NCBI GenBank assembly: GCA_009801085.1
Contig: VNWV01000004.1
Span: 1,674,001-1,738,000, forward strand
DNA from: Lasiodiplodia sp. COLG20
Taxonomy: Eukaryota; Ascomycota; Dothideomycetes; Botryosphaeriales; Botryosphaeriaceae
DNA length: 64,000 nt
Reading direction: 5' to 3'
The translations under genes and the position numbers were made by a program. Position 1 is the first letter of the stretch, and every line of letters starts with the position of its first letter. This document shows positions 10,822-21,384 of the stretch, one piece after another. The notes beneath the pieces are model-generated. The model had not been told where the DNA came from, did not search any database, and was given only the letters and a program-made list of their open reading frames with translations.

Positions 10822-13300
10822 TCAAGCAGCTCCGCAAGCCGTCCTTCTCACACACGCGCATTTGTTATCCCAGCACATATCCTTCTTCCATAACATCGGC
10901 TTCTCACACTCCTTCCCTTCCGTGACCGACTTTTCCGACGCAGCATCGACTAGGAAGTCGCCCATCGAGATCCCGCTATCTTTCCTCGTCGCCGCCGCTA
11001 TCACCTCGTCCGACTTCACCCCGACATCGTATGCCAACTCATCCGCCGCAATGCCGCGATCAAAGCTCACCAGCACGATGGGCCCGCTGCGCTCACCGCT
11101 GCCATACTTGGGTCGCCGCAAGAAAATGAGGCTCCGCTCGTCGGCCACGCCCACGATCTCGGTCGGCGGCGGCGGCGGCGTGTAGGTGCTTGCACCGAGC
11201 GACAACGCCGTCGTCATGGTTGCCAGTGGTGAAGAAGGCGACACGGGGGTGGTGGGCTGAGGCGGAGTCAGCGGCGCGTTGAGGATGTCGTGCAGCTTCT
11301 TCGTACAGTCGTATTTCCCGCCGGCCGCCTTGTCATCCTCACCTTTGCTGGTGCCACTGCTGGCAGCCTCGCCAGCCGGCGGCCACAACCTGATGGGCGG
11401 GTAAAGGAAGCGGTCTTCGTACGGTGGGAGCTGCTGATGCTGATGCTGTTCCTGCTGCAGCTGCAGCTGTTGCATTCTTACCGCGTCCCTTGCCGTCGCC
11501 CTGTCCTTCCCCTTCCCGCCTTCAACCACGCCATCGCACACGCCGAGCGGAAGGAACGGCTGCCTCTTACGGGCGCCGATACGCAAGCGCAGACAGGGCG
11601 TGCCACCGACAGCAGCAACAGCTGGGCAGCACGCGTCGTCCTCGACGAGGTCAAGAAAGGCGGAGCAGGACAGGTTGTAGGCCCGGTGCTTAGTGCGGGC
11701 GAGGATGAAGGCTTGCGAGGGACGTCCACAGCCAGTGGCTAGCAGCTGTTCGTCGTGCTTGCGTTCTGGATGGTAGGCGCGCGGCAGACGCTCCTCGGAC
11801 GGCGCCCAGTGCGGGTTGTTGCCGGAGCCGAGGGTCTGGACAAGGATGTCTTCGAGAGGGAGGGGAGGAGCGGCGTCGATGGGGACATTGGTGTCTTCCT
11901 CAGGCTCTTCGACAGCGGTGGCGTCGGGAGACGCGGGCGATGGCAAAGTCGGTGAGGCTGACTGCAGCTGGACATCGCCACCACCAGGACCACCAGCACC
12001 CGCCACATCGACCACCCCTTGCTCACCGGTCTGTCGCCTTCGAGCTGAAGGTCTCGGTGGGAAGGTGATCTCGCGCGTGTAGAACGTGCGTTCCTGCTTG
12101 CTCCCGCCGTTGCGCCATTCGCGGCGCGCCTCTACGATCTGCAGCCGATTCGTTTTCTCATCGACTTGCAGCCCAAGATCAGTCCAGGAGTCGTTGATGG
12201 GTCCCTCAGCGTGCTGCCTGCGGTACACACGCGTGTTGATCTGCACCTCCTCCTTCACCGGTCGGTGCAGGGGGAAGCGGATGCAGTGGTAGAAGGACGT
12301 CCAATCCACCTCCTCCACGACGAACGAGGTTTGGTTGGACACGGCGTAGAAGTACTCGTCATGGATCTCGAAGGCCACTGTCGATCCAAGGTCGGAGCCG
12401 ACCAGCTCGTCTAGCTGGAGAGCGGGTATGTTGGGCGGCAGCGGAGCGTCTTTGTTTAACGATTGGGCGTGAATCTTCCACTCATGGTGCCCATGTGTGC
12501 CCAACCCCGTGTGAGTGCCATAGAAGAGATAGTTGGCTGTGTTTCTAACGAACAGCTTGCTGGCCCCTTCTGGCGGCCTGATGAACCTGACGCCTGCCCA
12601 GGTCATGGGGTCGAATTTGCGCAACTCGACGACGATCAGCCAGTGCCCATCCGTACGCCAGTCGGCGCAGAGCTCCGTCTCGGAGTAGTCGAAATGCAAT
12701 GAAACCACATAATCGCTGTAGTGCAACAGGCTGATCTCAGGCTCGATGTCTGGTGTACCGAAATGACGGGCTGACAGCATTTTGGCCATTGGCGCCGTAT
12801 TCACTTTAAAATCCTCGGACGGGTCGAGCATGGAGCGGACGCGTATGACGCCATGCGACATGTAACAAAGGACATTTTGCCTGTAAATGATAGATGATCC
12901 ATAGTCGATGACGCAGGCTGAGCTAGGAGTGGCAGTTGCAAAAGAGCCTCTTCGCGAATATATGCGCTCTAGAGCGTCGCGATAGGTGATTTTTTCTTTG
13001 GCGGCAAACTTTGCTTCCTGAGTAAACGGCGCGTGATCCTGTAGATCTAGGTCAGCACGATCTGACGGGAGGGGCCGCGTGGACAAAGAGGGGAACGTCT
13101 TCCGAAGGAATGCTTACTTCTACCATCCGTCTACACAGTGTACTTTCGTACCGAAGCTGGTACAGCTGTCTACACGTTAATGTGAGATGAATGACGTCCG
13201 AGTATGAAAGTCTGCCGGCGACATTGAAGAGAACATCGTAAGGCAAACGGTCGAGAGTAGTCATGAAGAGATCCTGTAACTCCAAAGAGGTATCAAGCAA
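10822..13300 (-). CDS. F-box protein
   Basis: Two exons: 13300-13118 and 13038-10822, with a 79-bp intron (GTAAGC ... CTACAG), giving 799 aa. Residues 13-55 form an F-box: LDRLPYDVLFNVAGRL then DVIHLTLTCRQLYQL. The rest is a long variable region with several Trp/His-rich segments (about 60-340), then a Pro/Gln/Ser-rich linker and a poorly conserved tail. F-box proteins recruit substrates to SCF ubiquitin ligases through Skp1; the substrate is unknown. An alternative start at the Met of LFMTTLDRL (13262) would remove a few residues without touching the F-box. Confidence 0.85.
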
Positions 13301-13469
13301 GGCGACTGCTTTTAAAGTAGAAAACGTCGTAACGCGTCGGAAAATCAGACAGCCTCCGAGTCTATAATATGAAAGTTACGCTGAGGGAGCCGTAAAGTTG
13401 TCGATCGTTTTGCTGATGTAAAGTTGAAATGTTGGAACGAATGACAATGTATTGTGAGATCTTCTACGA

Positions 13470-13800
13470 GTATTTTTGGTGTAAATGAAGATTTGGTCAG
13501 GAACCATCGTGTAGGCGACGATATGTGAAGCGCCTAGGGCTGCGGTAGTTAAGAGCCAAATTGAATGAGGCTCTGCGCGGCGGTGATCGAAGCGGAGCCT
13601 ACCGGCCCCTTGCTTCGTTCGGAGCTATGTTGAGTAACGCGAGTCGGGTCCGGTTATGCGGCCAGCCTTGCGTGTGAAATGAGGGGCTGAACTATATGAA
13701 CCTTGACACCCTGAGTCGATTATGACCAGCCAAGCCGGCTGCGAATCTGCAGTGCGGCTGTGATGGGGAGTTGCATCACCTCGAACGGTCTAGTTCAATC
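13470..13800 (+). repeat. Repeat A, left copy
   Basis: Inverted partner of 26465-26830. The centre, 13636-13723, is identical to the reverse complement of 26553-26640 over 88 bp. Homology fades outward on both sides with substitutions and small gaps. No ORF, poly-A or terminal structure that would identify a transposon class was found. Confidence 0.9.
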
Positions 13801-14444
13801 GACTATGCACATGTGTTAGGCGGCGTACTGTAGCCCGTGCATAAGAGCCGCATTAGACGGAAACGGACTGCGCACGACTAGTAGGAGGCAAAAAGGCCGC
13901 AAAGATCATCGCGAACCACCAATGCCGGCTCATGTCAGGGACTCTTCTGCCTTGTGAGCAATGCGGCTGGGCCTCAAGCCTAAATGCTAGGCTGAGAGGG
14001 AGGGCCACATGCTCTTCTCAAAACAGGGTGGGCTGGGGAAAGAGCTGGGAGGTGGCGGCATCAAGTGCGGCTCTGCTGAGCCGGGCTAATGATTGGTCGT
14101 TGCACCCAGCCTTGCGGCGTCGCACGGCACGCTTTGTTAGCTGTTCAGCCTTGTCTCAAGCCCCCACTTCAGTACTCCGATGAGCCGTGGGATCGGTCCT
14201 TTAGTTTTGTCCAGCCTCTTGCAAGAATTTTAGGCTTGGGCATTGTCTTGATGCGGCTCTTCGAGCGTGTGCTCCGTGCTTACTGTGCATGCATCTCCGA
14301 TAGCGCATCGCCTCAGTAAGCTGTACGAATATAGTACGTCTTGTGTAATGAACCTATGTTAACTGAGACAGGGTGGAGTATCACATTAGGGGAAAAAGAT
14401 CATGCGCATTTCTGTCACGCGCAGTTGATAGACACCCCCCCAAG

Positions 14445-14497
14445 GACACGTTGTCATCGATGGTGGGTCAAACGGCTCACAAGGCTGTGAGGGGTCC
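14445..14497 (+). repeat. Repeat X, left copy
   Basis: Matches 24071-24127 in the same orientation, including the block GGTCAAACGGCTCACAAGGC (one base differs just upstream). It lies about 100 bp from repeat Y, as does the right copy, but the relative orientation of X and Y differs between the two sites. Confidence 0.85.
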
Positions 14498-14603
14498 TGC
14501 ACTAACGCCCCGTTAATGAGGCTTAAAAATCAACAGACATGAGGCCTGCATCTGGACCTTCTTGCTTCTTTCACAGATCAATTCCCTTCCAGTTGCATTG
14601 CGC

Positions 14604-14829
14604 GGCTCGTGGCTCAGCGGGAGGTGCCCCAACTGGCCATCGAGCACTTCGGCTGTTGAGGTTGAAAAGCCAGACTCACGATGGCCGGTCCATGGTGGAG
14701 AGACGTGAGGGGTAATGCACATGCAAGAGTCTTACTGCAGACACTGATAGTCCCAAAAATTACCCGCAACCGATGCATCATGTGGTACAGTCGCAAGGCT
14801 TGGAGTTGTACTCACTGTAGTACGTAGCA
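14604..14829 (-). repeat. Repeat Y, left copy
   Basis: Reverse complement of 23833-24037, nearly identical apart from point changes and one 28-30 bp segment present only here. It ends 27 bp from the stop codon of the DUF3431 gene, so it may be transcribed as part of that gene's 3' UTR. Confidence 0.9.
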
Positions 14830-14855
14830 CTTTTCATTCTTCAGTATAAATTGGC

Positions 14856-16241
14856 TCAACTGGGAACACCGGGTTCCACTATTCTCTCTCGGGGCCCTGA
14901 ATCCCAACCAACGTACGGCCAGCCATTCGGCAGCGAGGAAAAGGGCGGGAGAACGTAGCGCCCGTCGCACATTCCGATTTCCGGACATCTTAAATCGCAT
15001 AGCCCGAAGACTTTGCAGTAACAATCTTGCGCTGACGGGCAATGAATGGGCTCCTTGCCGAACAAAACTGTAAGTATACGTGTTAGTGAAACCCTGCATT
15101 GCGACAAACAACCTGCGAAGTCGCCCCATTTGTAAGGCATCCATTGCTGCTGCCCGACATATACGAAAAAAGCTGCACAGGAAGTTCGTGCGCAAAGGCG
15201 TGCGTGATAAAACAATGCAGCAACGCCCCATGGAAGCAGCCAGCCACCAGCAGCCGTTCCGAATGGCAATGACGAACGCATCGAGGCCCGATCGGGTAGG
15301 ACAACAGGAGTGCCAACAATCAGGCATTGAAGCATTCTTGCGCAAAAAAAGAAGAAAAACTTGGCCAAACTTACTATGCCACGAGTACTCCATCACACGC
15401 CCGGAAATAGAGTCGAGTAATGGTGTCTTCGCCAGCCACTCCCTCAGCCGCACGTATTCTGTGCGCGGAATCTCGCGGATCTTGTCTCTCGTGAGGGCAA
15501 ACTGGGCGCAGCAGCTGACGCCAACCTCGTGCGGCACCTCGCGCGCCTCGCCGAAGATCTCCTTGAACGCGTGATAATACGAGTTTCCTGCGTGTCCTTG
15601 TTGCTGCTTCTCGCGCGGATCGTTCTCGTAAGGCTTGATCTCGTTTGGGCAGCCGAGCTGCCAAGCGCAGCGCAAATTGACGTAGCCTTCCTGCTCGAGG
15701 TAGGGCACCTGGAAGTTGCGCAGCACCATCAAGCCGTCGTAATCGGGATCGTCGTTGTGCCATTGGTATCTCGTCGGGTGCAGGAAGAGCGTGTAATCAG
15801 GGAGGTTGTCGTAATTGTCGACGATGAAGCTGCAACAGCCGAAGAAAGGGTCAGCGGGGCAATGACTTGATTGACAGCTGAGGCCCCACAGGTGAGGCGT
15901 TTGACGTACGTGAGATAAACCATTGATTCTCGCCCTTTATTGACTGGCACCCGCAGCTCCGCCTTGGGATTGTCTACGATGTAGCGGTATTTGGTCCAGT
16001 CGGGAAAGTAGTCGTACAGCCAAGCGACGTCATCCTTCTCCTGACTGGCGACGACGAAGGCCCTCTCGCCCTTGCGAGATTTGGATGTGTGGGCGTAGGT
16101 GCCCAGATCCTCCTCGTAGGTCAGGTCCTCATTGCTGGTCGCGCCCCGCTGACGATTAACCAGGTAGCCGGCGATCAGAACGAGCACGAGGAGGTAGAGG
16201 GCGAGGCGGATGTTGGAGGAGCGGCGGCGGGGGCGCATCAT
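14856..16241 (-). CDS. DUF3431 type II membrane protein (glycosyltransferase-like)
   Basis: Three exons: 16241-15910, 15829-15375 and 15067-14856, with introns of 80 and 307 bp, giving 332 aa. An N-terminal signal anchor (LALYLLVLVLIAGYLV) follows a basic RPRRR stretch. The DUF3431 domain covers most of the rest: FVVASQEKDDVAWLYDYFPDW, VDNYDNLPDYTLFLHPTRY, VGVSCCAQFALTRDKI and the Cys-rich end with CYCKVFGLC. The family is thought to be glycosyltransferase-like and Golgi-located, but its reaction is not established. A second ATG is the next codon. A decayed fragment of a paralogue is at 25985-26155. Confidence 0.9.
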
Positions 16242-17028
16242 TGGGATCGCGGGGTCATGGCCGGGCTGCGGTGCAGAGAGACAGCGATTTGGCGTCTAAG
16301 GGAGCATTGATGAGGTGTCGGGATCGGTGTCGGGAGGCCGCGTGGCTTCGTGGTTAATCATCCCCTGATGATGTTCATCAAGGCGTTCACAAGAGGTCGC
16401 GACCACGTCCCTTCCCGCGGTTTTCCTGCCGACGCCAATCGCGTGCGCAGCCCGCGCGACCTGCCTGCTGCCTGGCACATCCATGTCGATGACAATATCC
16501 CAATGCGACGAGCATCACCTCGACGCTGCTGCACAAGCTTCGCGAAGCTCCAGAGCTAAGCATGCATGCAAGGCACGGCAGGAATGCCATCCCGCGCGTC
16601 ACCAGGCATTCCGCAAATGTGGGGTCGCAGGCACGACTTTACAAGACCCTGGGCCCGCCCGAGTGGAGAGACACACGCAAAATGTAGCATTCAGACTTGC
16701 TGTCAAAAACTAAAGAGACAGCTCGAGTGGTATCCAACTAAACAATGCCCTTTCGTGCAAACCCTGACGCACCAACGCCAGGTCCCAAAACCGCGCAGAT
16801 CCGAGGGTGCGTATAGCCTCTATGACATGCTGCCCTCCGCTTGCGACGTGTACACATGAAAAAAAAAACAAAGATAAGGAAAAACGCGGAGTGCGGCCGT
16901 CTACCCATGCACGATAAGTGATATAATGCATGAAACAAGCCACGGCCACTGAGTCGCCCGTGGCGTAACATTTCCGACAAAACTCCCTGCTTGCCAGCGT
17001 TTGGGATCGAAGCACTCTCACACCACAA
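16242..17028. other. Intergenic, no gene supported
   Basis: About 790 bp containing the promoter of the DUF3431 gene and the 3' region of the next minus-strand gene. A short A-tract lies near 16859-16869. Nothing else is seen. Confidence 0.5.
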
Positions 17029-17460
17029 TCATGACAGCTCCACGCCCTCCATGTCCCGCATCAGCACTGCCATCTGCGCGCGTTTTGCCGCCTCGGCGAC
17101 CAGGCTGTACTCGTTGAGGTATGTCACCGTCTCCTGCGCCGTTCGGCCAGCACCGTCGCGGTTCGGCTGGTATTCCAAGCTGGCCGTCCGGCTGATTTGC
17201 GGCGCGGCGGCGGCACCAGCGCGCTGGGCCTGCTGGGTCTCGGGTTGTAGCGAGCCGAAGTAGTTGGCCTGCGGCGCGGGCGACGACGGCGGCATGGGCA
17301 CGCCCGAGAAGGGCTGTTGCGAGGCTGTGCCCGAGACGGAGGAGAAGACGGACGGGCTCGCCAGCGTCGAGAGGCTGCTGGAGCTTTGCGAGGCCGAGCT
17401 GACTTGCGAGGCGGAGCCGGGGAAGGCGGGACGCTGCTGTCTGTTGCCGGCGGAGTCCAT
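17029..17460 (-). CDS. Conserved fungal hypothetical protein, 143 aa
   Basis: Intronless frame from the ATG at 17460. About 90 residues are Ser/Pro/Ala/Gln-rich and probably disordered. The C-terminal 45 residues look helical and better conserved in character (TAQETVTYLNEYSLVAEAAK then RAQMAVLMRDMEGVEL). There is no signal peptide or membrane segment. I do not recognise the family with confidence. It is divergent from KTI12 with 450 bp between start codons. Confidence 0.7.
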   Translation of the reverse strand: MDSAGNRQQRPAFPGSASQVSSASQSSSSLSTLASPSVFSSVSGTASQQPFSGVPMPPSSPAPQANYFGSLQPETQQAQRAGAAAAPQISRTASLEYQPNRDGAGRTAQETVTYLNEYSLVAEAAKRAQMAVLMRDMEGVELS

Positions 17461-17910
17461 TGTGAGGGCAGGTGATGGAGGCGGACGACGAGCAGGGGAG
17501 TAGTCTTGTCTCTACTTTTCTTATAGGCGTCGGAGCGAGGTCGGGCTACTGGATTGGGAACGGAAGCGGACCCGCAAGCGAGATATGCGAGCCTGGTGAC
17601 TAGAATCTGGAGATGCGGTGCCGAGGCTTTTGGTGAAGCTGCGCATCGGGCGATCGAGCAGCGGGTGAGCAGCGCCTTTATGGCAACATCGGAGGGCGCT
17701 TGGGCGAGGGCGATCTTGCCGTGCTGGTCGCACCACAATCGTCTGCGGCGCCGAGGCGCGCCCTGGAGATTCCTTCCCGGGCGGACCCCACATGGCACGA
17801 GAGAGGGTCGGAATCTGCCAAAGTGAGTGGTGCCAGCCCTCTCGGCAAAACAGCCCTTTTCCGCCGCGAGCATCAGAACCGCTGCCCAAGCCAGCAAAAC
17901 CCGCCCAGCG
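17461..17910. promoter_or_regulatory. Divergent promoter region of KTI12 and the 143-aa gene
   Basis: 450 GC-rich bases between two opposed start codons. ORFs crossing it are composition artefacts. Confidence 0.5.
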
Positions 17911-18960
17911 ATGCCGGTGAGTGCTGCCCAGCTGCGCGCGAGATAGCACGGTCGCTCATGCCTCTAGCTCGTCCTGATTTCCGGCTACCCGTCGTCCGGC
18001 AAGACGCACCGCGCCCTGCAGCTGCTCGACTTTTTCCGCGACAAGATTGCGCAGCTCGCCCCGACGGACGCACGCATTGCGCGCCTGAAGGTCCACCACA
18101 TCAATGACCAGACACTCGGCCTGCACCGCGATGTCTACCACACGGCCCGCGCAGAGAAGGACGCACGCGCCGCCGAGGCTTCTGCCGTAAAGCGTGTCTT
18201 GGGCCGGGACGATATCGTTATTGCCGACGGCATGAACTACATCAAGGGCTTCCGATACCAGCTATATTGCGAGGCCAAGGCTATGCAGACCCCTAACTGT
18301 GTTGTAAGTCCACCCCTCTCCCCGGCTAAGCAGCCGCTGACAGTCCTAGAGGTGCACGTAGGGACCTCTATCGAAAAATGCCGCGAGATCAACAATCGCC
18401 TACTCGCCGACACCACCGCCGATGGCGGCTACGTCGAGGAGGATTTCGAAAACCTGGTCTTCAGATATGAGGAGCCCAATGGCATGACGCGCTGGGACAG
18501 CCCTCTGTTCACCGTCGTGTACGATGACGAGACGCCGCCATTGGAGCAGATTTGGGATGCCATGGTGGGCAATGACGGCAAGGCCAAAGTCGTCAGGCCA
18601 AATGCCGCAACAGTCCTGGTAGGCGCTCGCGTGACATCATATTCCATGCAAGTTTACTGACTAGTTGGCCAGAAACCGGCGACCGAGCAGAACTACCTCT
18701 ACGAGCTTGACAAGACGACTTCTGACATTGTGTCACACATTGTGTCCTGGCAAAAGGATCACCCGGGCGAAGAGGGTGGTGAAGTCTCAATCCCCGATGC
18801 CGAAAACGCAGTAGCCCTTCCCGCATCTGTCGTCTCGTTGCCCCAGCTCCAGCGCATCCGCCGACAGTTCATCACCCTGAACCGCCAACACAACCTTTCC
18901 AAAACCCGCATTCGGGACCTCTTCGTCGACTACCTGAACGATGCATTCCAAGCCGCCTAA
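17911..18960 (+). CDS. KTI12: Elongator regulator Kti12
   Basis: Four exons join to 298 aa: 17911-17916, 17968-18303, 18352-18618 and 18673-18960. The first exon encodes only Met-Pro; joining it gives MPLVLISGYPSSGKT, the standard Kti12 start, with P-loop G8-x4-G13-K14-T15. The middle contains VIADGMNYIKGFRYQLYCEA and CVVHVGTSIEKC, then RYEEPNGMTRWDSPLF, all typical of the family. The C-terminal part KPATEQNYLYELDKTT is also conserved. Kti12 is a tRNA-stimulated ATPase that binds Elongator and is needed for its wobble-uridine activity. At exon 3 only the acceptor at 18350-18351 keeps frame; the AG two bases earlier would give a stop. Confidence 0.95.
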
Positions 18961-21384
18961 GGCCATCAGTATGGCTGTAGCTAACGGCGGACGTCATGGC
19001 GGGGTTCTCACCGCGGGCCGACTTTAGCACCCCGCGGTTTTCTAGAAGGATGTGACATGAATAATGGAGCTTGTTCCCGCTGACGCAACCTAGGGAATGT
19101 TAAGCGCAAGCTTCGGGTACTGTCGGCGGCCCCATGTCGGCAACCCGGCCTTTGAAAAGCAACTTAGGATGATGCACCCGGCGCTCCAGCTTTCTTCATC
19201 CGCAGCTCCGCACAACACCGCGGCCAAGCGGATCAGCGCATCCCGTGTGGGGTCTGGACACGTAGGAAACAAGACCGCTTCTTAGGCCACCTGTCTGTGA
19301 AACGAATGAAAGGGCTTTTCCGGGGGGTCAGATGAGAGTCAGCAACCCAGACCGGGATGCTCAATTGGGCGGCTCAATCATCATCTGCCTGGAATGACGA
19401 CAGATAGCACCCTGACAGGCAAAAAGTAAATACCCACCTGCTGCATATGGCGCCCTCGCCTTACCCGATCTTGAGCTAGCGTCTATGCCGTCCTGTGATG
19501 AAATCGCGAACTGGAATCCGGCTATCTGGATGACATCAGACTCCGTTGCAGCAAGGCACGCGTCGCATCACCATTCCTTGTTCTGCAATGTATTCTTGGT
19601 GTTGCGGATAGGACGTGTGGAAGGTCTCCCGGCCGAAAGGCCCCGAAAGCAAGCCTCCCGCTGCACTTTTTGCCTCGGCGATCCACTCGGTTGTGGGGTC
19701 TCCACAGATCGGCACTGCGAGTGAACTCTCCGCCCCAGCTAGACTTTTTTTTCTTTTTGCCTCCGCGCCTCAGAAGTCCCTTGTGGAGACGGAGGCTCCA
19801 CAGTAACCGCCCGCACTGTCGCTCGCCAAACTACCTAAACGAGCAAACGACGCGTGTATGCAATACGAGCTCTTTGCCGCAGCGCCACTCCAGACCCCAC
19901 GTCGCCACAGCCGTCGACATGTGATCAAGAGCGGGAGTGCTGGACCTAGCTATCACCAACTCAATATAGAACGCCGAGCAGACGATCATCATATCCGATC
20001 TAGGCAATTATCTCGACCTCATGATAACGATTCCACCCCTGCTCATCCCTTCCAATGTCTACTCACCCTGACCTTACCCCGCCCACCGGAGAAACCGCAT
20101 CAATGCGTCCTGCACCCGGGAAGCCATCCCATTCGTGCTCTCTGCGCCATCCATCGAGGCCGCCCATCCATCCCACCGGGCAACGCGCCAGGCGCGGTAA
20201 CTGACGCGAGGCTGCTGGTCTATGGTGTTCTCGACCTCGAGCATCAACAACATCCCCCCGCAGCTTAAACAATGATGGCTTCGAAACACTCCTTCGACCT
20301 CCAGATCCCACGATCGTCCTGCCCCTGCTGACCTGCCTGTCTGCCACACCACCTTCGTCGGCGGCGCTTTTTGCCCGCTCGTCTCTAACCGCATCATGAA
20401 TGCGGCCCCGGGCCTTCTTCCAGTACATGCCGCCCGGCCCGACTCGTCGACCTAGGCCGAGACCTCGACGGCATCGCCGCGCGCAAGATGAGGTTGGAGG
20501 ATAGGTAAAGAGGCGTGCGCGGAGGGCTGGTGACGTCGATGCGGTTGCGATGCCGGGGAGGATGCTAAAGAGGCTGTGAAGTCAACGGAGAGGGTAACAT
20601 GAAGAAAAGAAGAGTATTTATATGCTACTGCAGGCAGGGTTGTAGGAAGAAGCCACAGAGAAATGCAGAGGTAAGCATTTGCATTTGCCCACAGCAAGCA
20701 CAGGATGGAAGGAGGGGACTGAACGCCGAATTTCATCTGCCTGTTGAGGTGAGTTCATAGCAATTCTACCAAAGAATATTATTAGGTTTGTCATGCTATT
20801 GTTTTGGTAAAAGCTGGGAATTGTTTAACAATATTTTACTGTCTCCTTTCCTTTCAGATTATTCTACGAACCCCTTATTTTTCATTTGAGTATTCTGGTG
20901 ACAGGAAATGTATTGACATGTCCAATAGAAGCTGACCGCAAGTTAGGCAACAGTTGTAGCATCAAGCGAGCTGCAGCTATTCAACATCAGGGGTGGGAAA
21001 TGATCGGCATGTTTACGAGGCACCTCTGCAACATCAACCACCACATATCTAGCAACGACCTTTTTGTGGTTCTATCGTAAGGAAGGTCCATATATATCCA
21101 CGAAGACAGGGAATATCTACCAATGGCTCAAATGTCTCATCAATGATGTTCGCTCCCGGGGGCACGGTCTGTGGGGCGGCGCTTCGTTGACGGCGAAGCA
21201 GATTGCTTCGTGTAAGCGCTGGCTGTGCCGCAATCACACAGACAGCATTTTAAAATCCCTCTCGCCATGGAACGCCGTTCTACCGTTTTTGCTGCTGGCT
21301 TCAGCCCAACTACTTATTTTTTTGTGTTTTGTTTTGCTCACATTGCGTCGCATCGTCGCCGTTTTTGTTCTTTTACAAGATCAG
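18961..21384. other. Long intergenic region, no gene supported
   Basis: About 2.4 kb between KTI12 and the HET gene. A 40-codon frame at 20056 (MSTHPDLTPPTGET...) ends at a possible GTAACT donor, but no convincing second exon was found. Pyrimidine-rich blocks lie at 19.7-20.3 kb. Downstream, 20.75-21.3 kb turns AT-rich. An in-frame open stretch before the HET start contains a hydrophobic run but no usable upstream ATG. Confidence 0.5.

Larger units (their letters stand above)
13301..14855. other. Gene-free region with dispersed repeats
   Basis: No reading frame here resembles a protein family. The region holds one copy each of three repeats that recur 9-13 kb away (listed separately). It marks the left edge of the accessory island. 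Confidence 0.7.

Noticed and set aside
15080..15574. 164-codon plus-strand ORF opposite the DUF3431 gene
   Set aside because: It covers an intron and parts of two exons of the opposite gene and resembles no family.
20056..20270. Possible small gene starting MSTHPDLTPPTGET
   Set aside because: The frame closes after 40 codons and no second exon with a consistent phase was found.
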